A stretch of DNA of 64,000 nt, from positions 13,742 to 77,741 of the forward strand of contig MGXR01000018.1 in the NCBI GenBank assembly GCA_001801425.1. The letters run 5' to 3'. Made by a program: the position numbers and the translations under genes. Origin of the DNA: Gammaproteobacteria bacterium RIFCSPHIGHO2_02_FULL_42_43 (GTDB taxonomy: Bacteria > Pseudomonadota > Gammaproteobacteria > Coxiellales > Coxiellaceae). The notes below the pieces were generated by a model. The model made no database searches, was not told where the DNA came from, and was given only the letters and a program-made list of their open reading frames with translations. Of the stretch, positions 8,259 through 17,830 are shown piece after piece (positions within the stretch are counted from its first letter, which is position 1; every line of letters starts with the position of its first letter).

Positions 8259-10643
8259 CTACTCCCTCAAAGTTGCATCCAAATCACGTTCAAGCATAGC
8301 CACAACATGATGAATTACTTCGTTTATTTCCTCATCCCTTAGAGTGCGCGTGGAATGTTGAAACGTCAAGCCCAATGCGACACTTTTTTTGCCAACTCCG
8401 ATACGCTCACCTTGATACACATCAAAGAGGTGTAAATCGATTAATAACTCACCTGCTCCTGAGGTAACAACCGCTGTCAGCACATCAGCAGTTACCGACT
8501 CATTCAGTACCACAGCGATATCGCGACGCACGGCCGGGAAACGTGAAAATGGCTGAAAATGAAGAGCGTCGCCTTCACGCAACCATTCCAAATCCAATTC
8601 AGCCACAAACACAGCGCCACGAACATCCAGGGTACTTGAAATACGTGGGTGCAATTCCCCCATCCAACCCAAGCGCGTATCGCCACGATAAATGGCAGCG
8701 GAACGCCCCGGATGCAACCCATCGTGCGCCTCTACTTTGAAATGATGATTCGTTAGATGCGATAACGCCAACAACGCCGATACATCCGATTTCATGTCAT
8801 ACAAATCCGCTGTACGTTTTTTCTCGCCCCATTGTTCTGGCACGAGATCGCCAATGGTAATCAATCCCAGTTTTTGCCGTTGCACCAATTCATCGCTGAT
8901 AAATTCAAAACACATGCCCGTTTCAAACAAACGCACACGTTCACATTGATGATGTTGATTCATCTGCGCTGCTTGCAATAATCCGGGCAACAAACTCGTT
9001 CGCATTACCGACATGTCTTGCGACAACGGATTGTGCAACGAAATCGTTTTTGCCGTTTCTGAAAACACTTGTTGTAATTTTGGATCGATAAAACTATATG
9101 TCATCGCTTCGTGATAGCCGCGATCAATTAAAACATGACGAATGCGTCTCAAACACACGCGTTTTTCAGCGTTTGGCTGCATGAGTAATGCGCCCGTCAT
9201 CGGCGTTGCAGGAATTTTATCGTATCCGTTCACGCGCGCCAATTCTTCAATCGCATCGATGGGCAGCGTCATATCAAAACGAAAAGACGGCGGGGTGATG
9301 TCGAAATGTGAGCGTGAGTGTGAAAAAGACATTCCCAGTGATTGAAAAATTTTTTCAGCGCGATTATCTGCAATGTCAGCACCCAAGATGCGAGCGATTT
9401 CATTTTTTTCTAAAACAATCTTCTGGCGTTTAGGCAAATGCTGAGATTCCATCACATCAACCATATTCGCTGCTTCGCCACCTGCAATCTCTAATAATAA
9501 TGCAGTCGCGCGCTCAATCGCTTGCGTTGGTAATTCAAAATCAACGCCGCGTTCAAAGCGATACGCTGCATCACTCGTGATACGATGACGTCGCGCACTC
9601 ATGGAAATATTTTTTGGCGAAAAAAATGCCGCTTCTAAAAAAAGATCAGTGGTCTCGAGCGTCACACCCGACTGCAATCCGCCCATAATTCCTGCTAACG
9701 CCAACGCATTATTTGAATCGGCGATAACAACATCTTCTGAAGATAATGTGAGGGTGCTTTCATCCAGTAACTGAATTTTTTCATTGGATTCTGCGTGTCG
9801 CACGTTAATTTTTCCGTGTAGCTTGGACAAATCAAATGCATGCATGGGCTGGCCCAATTCCAACATCACGTAATTGCACACGTCCACCGCCAAATGAATA
9901 AGCCGCACATTCGCGCGCTCCAATCGCTGACAAATCCATGATGGCGTTGGCACGCGATTATTAAAACGACGAATCACGCGGCCTGCATAACGCGCGCACA
10001 TTGTTTTGGCGGTAATGGAAATGGGCAGCGTGTCTTTTGAGGTAACGCGAACTGTTTTATTATCTCGTTTTTTTAAAGCAAGTTGATTCGCGGCTGCAAT
10101 TTCACGCGCGATACCGAGCGCACTCAAACAATCGCCGCGATTGGGCGTAATTTCGATATCGAACACATGATCGTTCGCTAAAAAATAATCGTAAAAATTT
10201 TTACCAACGGGTGCATCACTTGGCAATTCGATAATGCCCGCGAATTCTGTTTTTCCCATGATTAATTGCAATTCATTTTGCGAACAAATCATGCCTTCAG
10301 AAGGCTCGCCACGCAATTCCACTTTTTTAATTTCAACGCCACCCGGTAGTGTTGCACCGACCATTGCAACCGCGACTTTTAATTTAGCGCGTACATTCGC
10401 TGCACCGCAAACAATTTTAAGCGAAGCAGATCCACCAACATTCACGACACAGCACGTTAATTTACTCGCATTAGGATGCGGCGACGTTGATAATACCTCA
10501 CCAATTGTCACGTGAGAAAATGCGCCAGCAACTGCTGTGACGGAATCTACCGTCAAACCCAGCATGGTTAATTGTTCTGATAATTGCGCTGTGGTGATCG
10601 GTGGATTAACCCATTCACGCAACCAGTGCTCGCTGATTTTCAC
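8259..10643 (-). CDS. pheT: Phenylalanine--tRNA ligase beta subunit
   Basis: 794 residues with a GTG start; an upstream GGAG at suitable spacing supports it. The beta subunit of the alpha2-beta2 synthetase binds tRNA and edits mischarged Tyr. Visible parts are an N-terminal tRNA-binding (EMAP/OB) domain (residues ~40-150), B3/B4 editing domain (SDAAYRFERGVD region ~350), B5 domain, catalytic-like core (YSFIDPKLQQVF; NPLSQDMSVMRTSLLPGLL) and a C-terminal anticodon-binding FDX domain (FPAVRRDIAVVL). Length is normal. It is co-transcribed with pheS across a 69-bp gap. Confidence 0.98.
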   Translation of the reverse strand: MKISEHWLREWVNPPITTAQLSEQLTMLGLTVDSVTAVAGAFSHVTIGEVLSTSPHPNASKLTCCVVNVGGSASLKIVCGAANVRAKLKVAVAMVGATLPGGVEIKKVELRGEPSEGMICSQNELQLIMGKTEFAGIIELPSDAPVGKNFYDYFLANDHVFDIEITPNRGDCLSALGIAREIAAANQLALKKRDNKTVRVTSKDTLPISITAKTMCARYAGRVIRRFNNRVPTPSWICQRLERANVRLIHLAVDVCNYVMLELGQPMHAFDLSKLHGKINVRHAESNEKIQLLDESTLTLSSEDVVIADSNNALALAGIMGGLQSGVTLETTDLFLEAAFFSPKNISMSARRHRITSDAAYRFERGVDFELPTQAIERATALLLEIAGGEAANMVDVMESQHLPKRQKIVLEKNEIARILGADIADNRAEKIFQSLGMSFSHSRSHFDITPPSFRFDMTLPIDAIEELARVNGYDKIPATPMTGALLMQPNAEKRVCLRRIRHVLIDRGYHEAMTYSFIDPKLQQVFSETAKTISLHNPLSQDMSVMRTSLLPGLLQAAQMNQHHQCERVRLFETGMCFEFISDELVQRQKLGLITIGDLVPEQWGEKKRTADLYDMKSDVSALLALSHLTNHHFKVEAHDGLHPGRSAAIYRGDTRLGWMGELHPRISSTLDVRGAVFVAELDLEWLREGDALHFQPFSRFPAVRRDIAVVLNESVTADVLTAVVTSGAGELLIDLHLFDVYQGERIGVGKKSVALGLTFQHSTRTLRDEEINEVIHHVVAMLERDLDATLRE

Positions 10644-10712
10644 TTTATTTGCTCCCGCTTATTCGCACTTGCTCCACTGCGTTTCGCGCGTGCTTCCGTG
10701 TTTTTTTGAGAC

Positions 10713-11696
10713 TCAAAACTGCTTCAAAAATCGCACATCATTTTCAAACAACAATCGCAAATCGGGAATGCGATAACGCAACATCGCCAATCGATCAAGC
10801 CCAATTCCAAATGCAAAACCAGAATATTTTTTGGAATCAATGCCTGCGTTATCCAACACATTCGGATGCACCATGCCGCAGCCCAACACTTCAAGCCATG
10901 TATTACTCGACGACAAAATATCCACTTCTGCCGATGGTTCTGTGAATGGAAAAAAACTCGGGCGAAAACGCAGCGGCGTTTCTTTTTCAAAAAAAGCATT
11001 GATGAATGTTTGCAGCACATGTTTTAAATTGGCAAATGTGCAGTGCGAATCCACTACCAAACCTTCCAATTGATGAAACATTGGCGTGTGTGTCATGTCT
11101 GAATCGCGACGATACACGCGCCCCGGCGTGATGATGCGAAGTGGTGGCTTTTGTTTTTTCATCGTGCGAATTTGCACGGGCGATGTATGCGTTCGCAATA
11201 ACAAACCATTCGGAAAATAAAAAGTGTCTTGTGATTCTTTGGCGGGATGATGTTCCTGAAAATTAAGCGCTGAGAAATTATGATAGTCGTCTTCGATCTC
11301 AGGACCTTCGGCCACCGTAAAACCCATCGTCGAAAAAAGTGTTACCACGCGATCGCGCACACGTGACACGGGATGCTGGCTTCCCAACGCTTGCCCACGA
11401 CTCGGTAACGTCACATCCATTTTTTCAGAAGACAAACGCGCGTTTAATTGTGCTTGGTTAAATTGATTTTCGCGGGTATTGAGCCATTCTTGAATTTGCG
11501 ATTTGGCATCATTAATGAATTGCCCGGCGCGCGGGCGATCCGCGGCATCGAGCGACCCTAATTGTTTGAGTAATTCAGTGAGTTCGCCTTTTTTGCCGAG
11601 ATATTTCACGCGAAGCGCTTGAACCTCAACTGCGTCCTTGCAGTTTTGAATCAGTGTTGCGGCGTCTTTAACAATGATGCTTAATTTTTCTTGCAT
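10713..11696 (-). CDS. pheS: Phenylalanine--tRNA ligase alpha subunit
   Basis: 327 residues, the catalytic subunit. The N-terminal coiled coil covers about residues 1-90. Class II motif 2 is around GRVYRRDSDMTHTPMFHQLE and motif 3 around GFAFGIGLDRLAML near the C-terminus. FRPSFFPFTEPSAEVDI is the family signature. The length equals the E. coli protein. It lies 13 bp after rplT. Confidence 0.98.
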   Translation of the reverse strand: MQEKLSIIVKDAATLIQNCKDAVEVQALRVKYLGKKGELTELLKQLGSLDAADRPRAGQFINDAKSQIQEWLNTRENQFNQAQLNARLSSEKMDVTLPSRGQALGSQHPVSRVRDRVVTLFSTMGFTVAEGPEIEDDYHNFSALNFQEHHPAKESQDTFYFPNGLLLRTHTSPVQIRTMKKQKPPLRIITPGRVYRRDSDMTHTPMFHQLEGLVVDSHCTFANLKHVLQTFINAFFEKETPLRFRPSFFPFTEPSAEVDILSSSNTWLEVLGCGMVHPNVLDNAGIDSKKYSGFAFGIGLDRLAMLRYRIPDLRLLFENDVRFLKQF

Positions 11697-11709
11697 GAAA
11701 AATTCCGTT

Positions 11710-12066
11710 TTACGCGCGCGACTCCGACACCTGTTTTGCTAATTTCGCAAATCCCGCTTTATCATTCACCGCTAAATCCGCCAGCACTTTTCTGTCCAAT
11801 GTGATATTGGCGCGCTTCAATCCATTCATAAAACGACTGTAGGAAAGACCATGAATTCTGGCTGCTGCATTAATACGCGCGATCCAGAGTGCTCGAAATT
11901 CACGCTTGCGTTGGCGGCGATCGCGATACGCATATTGCAATGCTTTGATGACCGCTTGTTTGGCAACACGAAACACGCGACTACGCGCGCCGTAATACCC
12001 TTTCGCTAGATTTAATATTTTTTTATGGCGCGCTTTTGCGGTAACGCCCCGTTTTACTCTGCCCAT
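11710..12066 (-). CDS. rplT: 50S ribosomal protein L20
   Basis: 118 residues, basic. It contains the L20 signature [19 protein letters not shown] near the N-terminus and [20 protein letters not shown] in the middle. It binds 23S rRNA early in 50S assembly. In E. coli L20 also represses the rpmI-rplT transcript through a pseudoknot; the leader here is not clear enough to claim that. Position after rpmI and before pheS is standard. Confidence 0.98.
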   Translation of the reverse strand: MGRVKRGVTAKARHKKILNLAKGYYGARSRVFRVAKQAVIKALQYAYRDRRQRKREFRALWIARINAAARIHGLSYSRFMNGLKRANITLDRKVLADLAVNDKAGFAKLAKQVSESRA

Positions 12067-12130
12067 GTTACCTTCTCCACTTTGATTAACGCCTTCGCTT
12101 TCGCTGGACGTGGGTTGATTTTATAGTTTC

Positions 12131-12328
12131 TTATTTATCACACAACATTCTTGCAACAGAATTCACATCGCATGCTTTCACTGCATCAGTGCCACGTAAT
12201 TGACGTTTACGTTTTTGTGATTTCTTCGTCAAAATATGATTGCGATAAGCGCTGCGGCTTTTAACAGAACCGTTGCCGCGATGTTTGAAACGCTTTTTCG
12301 CGCCGCTGTTTGTTTTTAATTTTGGCAT
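12131..12328 (-). CDS. rpmI: 50S ribosomal protein L35
   Basis: 65 residues, strongly basic: [14 protein letters not shown] at the start and [15 protein letters not shown] in the middle are family-specific. It lies between infC (36 bp) and rplT (64 bp) as usual. Confidence 0.98.
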   Translation of the reverse strand: MPKLKTNSGAKKRFKHRGNGSVKSRSAYRNHILTKKSQKRKRQLRGTDAVKACDVNSVARMLCDK

Positions 12329-12364
12329 ATAAAATATCGCTCCCTTAGAGCGGCTCTCTGTATA

Positions 12365-12883
12365 TTAATGTTTTCCCGCCACCACCAACATAGTGATTTG
12401 GCGACCTTCCATTTTCGCTTCCTGCTCCACAACCGTGCCAGGTGGCAAATCCTTTTTAATTCGGTCAATGAATTCAATGCCGAGCTCCTGATGTTGCACT
12501 TCGCGACCGCGAAAACGCAAACTCACCTTCACTCGATCACCCCGCTCCAAAAACTCCGTAATTTTGCGCATCTTGACACGGTAATCCCCAACATCTGTCA
12601 CCGGACGAAATTTTACTTCTTTCACTTGCACCTGTTTTTGGTGCTTCTTTTGCTGCGTCTTACGCTTTCCTTGATCAAAAATATATTTGCCATAATCCAT
12701 GATGCGGCAAACGGGCGGATCTACGTTCGGTGAGATCTCAACTAAATCCAGCGTCACCTGTTTCGCTTGAAGCAACGCTTCATCCACTGTCACGATGCCC
12801 ACTTGGGCGCCGTTCTGATCAATCAAACGCACGCGCGGCACACGAATGTGCTCATTGATACGCGTCTTTTTATTCGGGCTGAT
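12365..12883 (-). CDS. infC: Translation initiation factor IF-3, non-canonical AUC start
   Basis: The first ATG/GTG in frame (12841) would remove the conserved RINEHIR segment. Reading upstream, the frame stays open and gives [18 protein letters not shown] beginning with ATC at 12883-12881. That ATC is preceded by AGGAG with an 8-base spacer. infC is classically started with a rare AUU/AUC codon, which lets IF-3 repress its own translation by rejecting the non-standard start. The full product is 172 residues with [13 protein letters not shown] ([20 protein letters not shown]) and [14 protein letters not shown] motifs. The RBS and start overlap the 3' end of thrS by 14 bp, implying coupling. 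Confidence 0.93.
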   Translation of the reverse strand: MSPNKKTRINEHIRVPRVRLIDQNGAQVGIVTVDEALLQAKQVTLDLVEISPNVDPPVCRIMDYGKYIFDQGKRKTQQKKHQKQVQVKEVKFRPVTDVGDYRVKMRKITEFLERGDRVKVSLRFRGREVQHQELGIEFIDRIKKDLPPGTVVEQEAKMEGRQITMLVVAGKH

Positions 12884-14768
12884 GTTGCATTCTCCTTATA
12901 AGTTCGTCGAGCGTCATCACTTCCGACTGCTCGTTATCACTTTTACGCACCGAAATTGATGCATTCTCCACCTCGCGATCGCCTGCAACCAGCAAATACG
13001 GCACTCGCGCGATGGTGTGTTCGCGAATTTTAAAGTTGATCTTCTCGTTTCTCAAGTCTGAAACCACTCGAAACCCTGCATTCTGCAAAGTTTTTGTGAC
13101 TTTGTCCACATATTCTTGCTGATTGTCTGTAATGTTCATCACGACCGCCTGAACAGGCGCGAGCCACACCGGAAAATGGCCGGCGTAGTGTTCAATTAAA
13201 ATTCCTAAAAAACGCTCGAATGTACCAAGAATGGCGCGATGCAGCATCACCGGCACTTTTTTCTCGCCATTTTCAGCAATGTAACAGGCATCTAAACGTT
13301 CCGGTAAAGCAAAATCCACTTGAATCGTACCGCATTGCCACATCCGCCCCAAACAATCTCGCAAGTGAAATTCAATTTTCGGACCATAAAATGCACCTTC
13401 GCCCGGCAACAAATCAAACTGTAAGTGTTTAGCTTCCAGCGCATCCGCCAACGCTTTTTCAGCTTTATCCCAAACCGCATCGCTGCCGACACGTTTTTCG
13501 GGGCGCAATGCCAATTTGTAAATAATGTCAGTGAATCCAAAATCTTTGTAAACCTGGTGTAATTGAGTGATAAAAGCAGAAACCTCTTTTTGAATTTGAT
13601 TCTCGGTACAAAAAATATGGCCGTCATCTTGCACCATAGCGCGCACGCGCATAATGCCATGCAACGTTCCCGACGGTTCGTTGCGATGACAGCAACCAAA
13701 TTCAGCATAACGAATCGGCAAATCACGATAACTTTTGATGCCTTGATTAAACACTTGAATGTGACACGGGCAGCTCATCGGTTTCACAGCGTATTGTCGA
13801 TTTTCAGATTCGGTAATAAAAATTCCCGCGTCAAATTTTGACATGTGGCCCGATCGTTCCCACAAACTAACATCCACTAACTGCGGCGTATTAATTTCTT
13901 GATAACCACTTTTGCGCAATACGTTGCGAATATAATCGCGCATCACATTAATCATCGTCCAACCATTGGGATGCCAAAAAATCATCCCTGGCGCTTCCGG
14001 TTGCAAATGAAACAAATCCATTTTTTTTGCGATCTCGCGATGATCACGTTTCTTCGCTTCTTCAATTCGCGCCAAATATTCTTTTAGTTTTTTTTGATCT
14101 TGCCACGCTGTGCCATAAATTCTTTGCAACATTTCATTTTTAGAATCACCACGCCAATACGCGCCCGCTAATTTCGTTAATTTAAATGCTTTTAACAAAC
14201 CTGTTCGCGGCACATGCGGCCCACGACACAAATCCACAAAATTATCTTGTTCGTAAATTGTTAGTGTTTCGTTTTCGGGAATGTCGCGGATAATTTGCAC
14301 TTTATAATGTTCACCCATTTTTTCAAATAGTTTCATTGCATCATTACGCGAAATTTTTTTGCGTGTAACAGGCGAATTTTTTTTCGCCAATTCTTCCATT
14401 TTCTTTTCAATTTCAATTAAATCTTCTGGCGTAAACGGTCTGCCGAATGCAAAGTCGTAATAAAATCCATCTTCAATCACCGGGCCTATCGTCACTTGCG
14501 CGCTGGGAAATAATGTTTTAACTGCGTGCGCCAACAAATGCGCCGTGGAATGGCGAATGATTTCCAATGACGCATCATCACGATCAGTGATTAATTTTAA
14601 TGTGGCATCTTTTTCAATCGGTAAAAACGCATCGACCAATTGATCATTCACCAGTGCCGCAACAGTCGCTTTGGCTAAATTGGGGCTGATGGACTCGGCG
14701 ACGTCCAGTGCCGTCACTGATTTTTCAAACTGCTTTTGCGTGCGATCTGGTAACGTAATTTGCAACAT
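12870..14768 (-). CDS. thrS: Threonine--tRNA ligase
   Basis: 632 residues. The domains in order are TGS (1-60), the SAD/N2 editing domain with [11 protein letters not shown] (about residue 73) and a distal cysteine-containing DLCRGPHV motif, the class II catalytic core ([18 protein letters not shown], motif 2; [17 protein letters not shown], motif 3) and the C-terminal anticodon domain. The zinc ligands are visible: Cys in MSCPCH, plus two later histidines. First gene of the thrS-infC-rpmI-rplT-pheST-ihfA block. The ~170-bp upstream region contains no gene; no thrS operator hairpin was recognised. Confidence 0.98.
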   Translation of the reverse strand: MLQITLPDRTQKQFEKSVTALDVAESISPNLAKATVAALVNDQLVDAFLPIEKDATLKLITDRDDASLEIIRHSTAHLLAHAVKTLFPSAQVTIGPVIEDGFYYDFAFGRPFTPEDLIEIEKKMEELAKKNSPVTRKKISRNDAMKLFEKMGEHYKVQIIRDIPENETLTIYEQDNFVDLCRGPHVPRTGLLKAFKLTKLAGAYWRGDSKNEMLQRIYGTAWQDQKKLKEYLARIEEAKKRDHREIAKKMDLFHLQPEAPGMIFWHPNGWTMINVMRDYIRNVLRKSGYQEINTPQLVDVSLWERSGHMSKFDAGIFITESENRQYAVKPMSCPCHIQVFNQGIKSYRDLPIRYAEFGCCHRNEPSGTLHGIMRVRAMVQDDGHIFCTENQIQKEVSAFITQLHQVYKDFGFTDIIYKLALRPEKRVGSDAVWDKAEKALADALEAKHLQFDLLPGEGAFYGPKIEFHLRDCLGRMWQCGTIQVDFALPERLDACYIAENGEKKVPVMLHRAILGTFERFLGILIEHYAGHFPVWLAPVQAVVMNITDNQQEYVDKVTKTLQNAGFRVVSDLRNEKINFKIREHTIARVPYLLVAGDREVENASISVRKSDNEQSEVMTLDELIRRMQHQPE

Positions 14769-14937
14769 AAATTATCCGACGGTTTGGCATTCAGAAAGAT
14801 AGCATTCGCGCACACGCTCTGCAATCCTAACATTTCAGCAGAAATTCCCGGCGAACAAATTTCTCAATGAATTATAGTTCAACCTCGGCTCAAATCTGAA
14901 AATTCTCCTAGATTCTAAATTCACGAGGAATTACTGA

Positions 14938-15486
14938 TCACTTTTCTGCTTGTTGCAATTTCTTAGCATGTTCCAAATGCATTGCGACCGCGGCTCGCGT
15001 AGCTATCATGAATTTTTTAATTTCAGGTGTGGTCGCTGTTTGCATGAGTTGCGTGTCGATCAAATGCAGCGCGCCTTCGTGACCAGTCACCATCGCATTC
15101 ACATACGCCTTTTCAAATGAAACGCCTTGCAATCCACCCAGCGCTACCAAATCTTTATTGCCATCCGCAATAAATTGATCTGCCATAACACTCGAGAGCG
15201 GCAATGCATGCAATTGGTTCGCGAGCTGCAAAATTTCCGTTAAATTTGCACCATGCTGACCAATCATCATATTGGCAAATTGATCGATTTCATGGGATGC
15301 GTGTTTATGCAGTGCCACCGTTCCCAATAAAATTTCGTCTTTATCGATGGCAGCAACAGTTGCCAAAGTGCTTATTTCTGCTGACGTCACAGTGGCAGCC
15401 ACAGGCGCAGGTTCAGCCAGTGTGTTGGCTGTGATTACCGCAGCTGCCAATGTTATTCCTAATGCTAATAATTTAAATTTTTTCAT
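14938..15486 (-). CDS. Exported DUF4142 (ferritin-like) protein
   Basis: 182 residues. The N-terminus is a Sec signal peptide (KKFKLLALGITLAAAVITA followed by a likely cleavage after NTLA). The mature part is helical with regularly spaced His residues (ALHKHASHEIDQFA, MMIGQHGANL, VTGHEGALHLID). This is the pattern of the DUF4142 four-helix family. The function of these periplasmic proteins is unknown. The gene is isolated. A possible CCCC/GGGG hairpin followed by a T run lies in its 5' leader (about 15511-15549). Confidence 0.88.
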   Translation of the reverse strand: MKKFKLLALGITLAAAVITANTLAEPAPVAATVTSAEISTLATVAAIDKDEILLGTVALHKHASHEIDQFANMMIGQHGANLTEILQLANQLHALPLSSVMADQFIADGNKDLVALGGLQGVSFEKAYVNAMVTGHEGALHLIDTQLMQTATTPEIKKFMIATRAAVAMHLEHAKKLQQAEK

Positions 15487-15648
15487 GACGAATCATCCCT
15501 TGATGGTTCAATAAAAAAGGCCCCCGTCAACGAAACGACAAAGGGGTACGAAAGTATAGCAAGTTAACCTTGTTTGTCACTACCGTGTTTTTAATCTTAT
15601 CGCACATTTAAAAAAATCTTAAGCTAGCTGTGTCACACTGTTGCTCCT

Positions 15649-16638
15649 ATGCGTAAAACTACAATGACATTTCTAAACTTAACGGTTGATCCACCTGTTG
15701 AGCGCGAGCTTTCGTTAATGCAAGTTCAGTCAATTATTAAAGCGGGAACGGGCCGCGATCTTGTATTTGAAGACTTGCAATTTACGCGATTTTCTCTACT
15801 TAAATTAGTTCGTTTTCCTGACCCTATTGGATTTGCCATCGTGGCAAATCAAGATATTAAGTCAGGCACTGTGCTCTGCCCTTATGGCGGTGAAATTACG
15901 TCACAACCAGCTAGTCCTGCGCCATGCACAGATATCGACTATCTGCTGACAGCCATTGATAAAAATGAAACGTACCAACAGCAAGCGAGAAACTCTGGCG
16001 ACTTAGGCGCGTTGTTTGCGCACTTACCAGATAAAGAATTTTTAGAGCATATCGGCTTAGATACAAAAGATTATCCAAAAATACAAATGGCCAACACAAC
16101 AAACATACTTTGCCCCGTCAATTCAGGAAACTATAGATTCTACATGCAATCCACATGCGAAATAAAAAAAGGCACTGTAATTGGTTTTAGTTATGGATGG
16201 GAATATTGGGCTGAAAAAATGATTTCGCCTGTTTTCTTTGTGAATAGCACTACTGAAATATTTGACATGGCGCAAGCGCAATTCACAGGTAGAGCCATTC
16301 CATACGACAGCAATAAAGACATTCAAAAAACGATGATCGGCAGAGAAAACAAACTAAATAGCTACTCACTATTTTTGTTCGCACAAATTCTCAGCTCTTA
16401 TCCTGCTGAAGCAAAAACAATCATTCTTAAACATGGACTAGAACTCGAAAGAGCGGCGTTTTTCGCTACTACGCTGCGAGCGGCATGCGCAAATCCTGAT
16501 GTGCGTACTCTAAAAGACTTAAGATTAAAACAGGTAATGGTATTCTTCCCCATAACCCAGCAAAGCAAGGGCTGCGAACCACCAGAAGATTCCTACATCA
16601 CAAAAGAGGGTGTAACAAAAGTGCCTAAAATTCATTAG
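15649..16638 (+). CDS. SET-domain protein, candidate host-directed methyltransferase
   Basis: 329 residues. The middle shows a SET-like core. The first part is GFAIVANQDIKSGTVLCPYGGEI (residues ~64-86), matching the G-x-F/V-A...I..G..i..Y.GE start of SET domains. The C-terminal part, FYMQSTCEIKKGTVIGFSYG followed by WEYW, matches the 'a.rdI.kGeEl..dYG..YW' end. The NHxCxPN motif is not conserved; MANTTNI occupies that position. SET domains modify lysines, and several intracellular gammaproteobacteria secrete them to act on host histones; that role here is inference. The start could also be the ATG at 15664. The last codons and TAG stop lie within the 75-bp repeat that flanks the GIY-YIG element. 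Confidence 0.72.
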   Translation: MRKTTMTFLNLTVDPPVERELSLMQVQSIIKAGTGRDLVFEDLQFTRFSLLKLVRFPDPIGFAIVANQDIKSGTVLCPYGGEITSQPASPAPCTDIDYLLTAIDKNETYQQQARNSGDLGALFAHLPDKEFLEHIGLDTKDYPKIQMANTTNILCPVNSGNYRFYMQSTCEIKKGTVIGFSYGWEYWAEKMISPVFFVNSTTEIFDMAQAQFTGRAIPYDSNKDIQKTMIGRENKLNSYSLFLFAQILSSYPAEAKTIILKHGLELERAAFFATTLRAACANPDVRTLKDLRLKQVMVFFPITQQSKGCEPPEDSYITKEGVTKVPKIH

Positions 16639-16688
16639 GCACGACTGGGCTCGAACCAGCGACCCCCACCATGTCAAGGTGTCATGCT
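16614..16688. repeat. 75-bp direct repeat, left copy, containing tRNA-Val 3' half
   Basis: Identical to 17200-17274 at 73 of 75 positions. It comprises the end of the SET gene, a short hairpin (gtgccta...taggcac), 47 bp identical to the 3' half of the intact tRNA-Val at 20635-20708 (here 16635-16681), and gtcatgct. The tRNA fragment lacks a D-arm and is not functional. It directly abuts the terminal inverted repeat of the 511-bp element. Confidence 0.9.
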
Positions 16689-17199
16689 CCTAACTTCAGC
16701 GTACGCACTACGTCATCCCGCGGCGAAGACCGCGGGATCTAGTAATAAAAATCATCTAATAATATCGTCATACAAATCACACCAACTTGAATTATGTTTT
16801 TCAATTAATGCTAATTTCCATGATCGTCTCCATTCTTTAAGTCGTTTTTCTCGATGTATAGCGCTTTCTGCAGTTTGATGTTGCTCATAATAAACAAGCA
16901 TTTTCACGTTATATTTTTGTGTAAATCCTTCAATTTCACCTGATTTATGTTGCCAAACACGCTTGATTAAATCTGAAGTAACACCAATATACAAAGTACC
17001 ATTGCGTTTGCTTGCAAGAATGTAAACACAAAATGATTTTTCCATATCGAAGTATCCTGGATCCCGCGGTCTTCGCCGCGGGATGACGAATTTTGTAAGC
17101 TGCGGGATGACGAAACATTACGCACTACACTAAAAAAATGTATCTGATTGAGATAAAAATAAATATCCGTGTGAAATTTCAAAAAACGCTGAAGTCAGG
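16689..17199. mobile_element. 511-bp GIY-YIG element with 14-bp terminal inverted repeats
   Basis: The termini cctaacttcagcgt (16689-16702) and acgctgaagtcagg (17186-17199) are inverted repeats with one mismatch. They sit exactly against the two 75-bp direct repeats. Inside, the single GIY-YIG gene is bracketed by inverted copies of a palindromic sequence (16712-16740 and 17059-17087, core atcccgcgg...ccgcgggat). A partial third copy (tgcgggatgacgaa) lies near 17101. The structure suggests a minimal mobile unit whose insertion duplicated a 75-bp target. No transposase or integrase is present, so mobility by the GIY-YIG nuclease or in trans is inference. Confidence 0.65.
16752..17045 (-). CDS. 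GIY-YIG domain endonuclease (UPF0213-like)
   Basis: 97 residues, a stand-alone GIY-YIG nuclease domain. The first motif is VYI (7-9) and the second YIG (19-21). The catalytic Arg29 lies in LIKRVWQHK and the metal-binding Glu66 in HREKRLKEW; the C-terminus is the usual W-C-D-L-Y. All catalytic positions are retained. The family includes mobile and house-keeping single-domain nucleases and its role is poorly known. Here it is the only gene in a 511-bp element and is flanked by inverted palindromes, a context pointing to an element-borne nuclease rather than a repair gene. Confidence 0.9.
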   Translation of the reverse strand: MEKSFCVYILASKRNGTLYIGVTSDLIKRVWQHKSGEIEGFTQKYNVKMLVYYEQHQTAESAIHREKRLKEWRRSWKLALIEKHNSSWCDLYDDIIR

Positions 17200-17274
17200 A
17201 ACAAAAGTGCCTGAAATTCATTAGGCACGACTAGGCTCGAACCAGCGACCCCCACCATGTCAAGGTGTCATGCT
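17200..17274. repeat. 75-bp direct repeat, right copy, containing tRNA-Val 3' half
   Basis: Second copy of the 16614-16688 repeat (two substitutions). It again carries 47 bp of the 3' half of tRNA-Val (17221-17267) in the same orientation as the intact tRNA at 20635. After position 17274 the sequence diverges and the truncated AbiEii gene follows 31 bp later. It may also mark the left end of an island integrated at tRNA-Val. Confidence 0.9.
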
Positions 17275-17305
17275 GAAATATAAAACATATTTAATTGACT
17301 GTTCT

Positions 17306-17830
17306 TTAATATTGTGAAAGCTTAAATGATTTTTCATAGGGTTCAACGGCATCACCAACACCCACATCAATGTATATACGATCTTTTATTTTTCCAAACT
17401 GGGCATTTAATCGAACTTGGAAGCCTACGTAATTCATATGCGTATGGTCAAGCATTGAGATATCAGAAAGTGACATCGTAAATTCATCATTGACTTCAAC
17501 TTTGCATATTTGCAAAAATGCAGATTCAATATTTTTCATTTCCGCTTTTAATTTTCTTGCTAACAAATCAATATCACTTGTTTCTCTCGCAATATGAATA
17601 TAATGCGCCAGTAAAAATCCGCCCTTAAATATCAATTTATCATGATACGATGAATTTGCTAAACGCACTAAAAAACGCTCTAAAATAAGTGATTTCCATA
17701 CTTCTTGAAAAGCGAAAAATGTAACGGGTTGTAAATCCTTTTTATTTTTTGCTTCTTCGGAAATGCCATTACATAAAATTTGCGTGTCTTCAGATTTTGG
17801 AGATATCTCTAGCTCAATTCGGAGTGTCAT
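17306..17830 (-). pseudogene. C-terminally truncated AbiEii-type nucleotidyltransferase
   Basis: 174 residues. The N-terminal nucleotidyltransferase core is present: FKGGFLL (68-74), then RETSDIDLL with the two metal-binding aspartates (D86, D88). The family normally runs to about 250-300 residues. This protein ends at YEKSFKLSQY, where the domain should continue into the C-terminal helical part. The stop is 31 bp from the tRNA-Val fragment at 17274, so the gene was probably cut at the island boundary. No AbiEi antitoxin is next to it. It overlaps the upstream GNAT stop by one base. Probably inactive. Confidence 0.75.

Noticed and set aside
14769..14937. thrS leader operator mimicking tRNA-Thr
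   Set aside because: I could not find the anticodon-like stem-loops near the thrS start; the gap shows no clear structure.
16635..16681. Additional tRNA-Val genes at 16635 and 17221
   Set aside because: Only the anticodon and T-arm half is present; the D-arm and 5' acceptor strand are missing.
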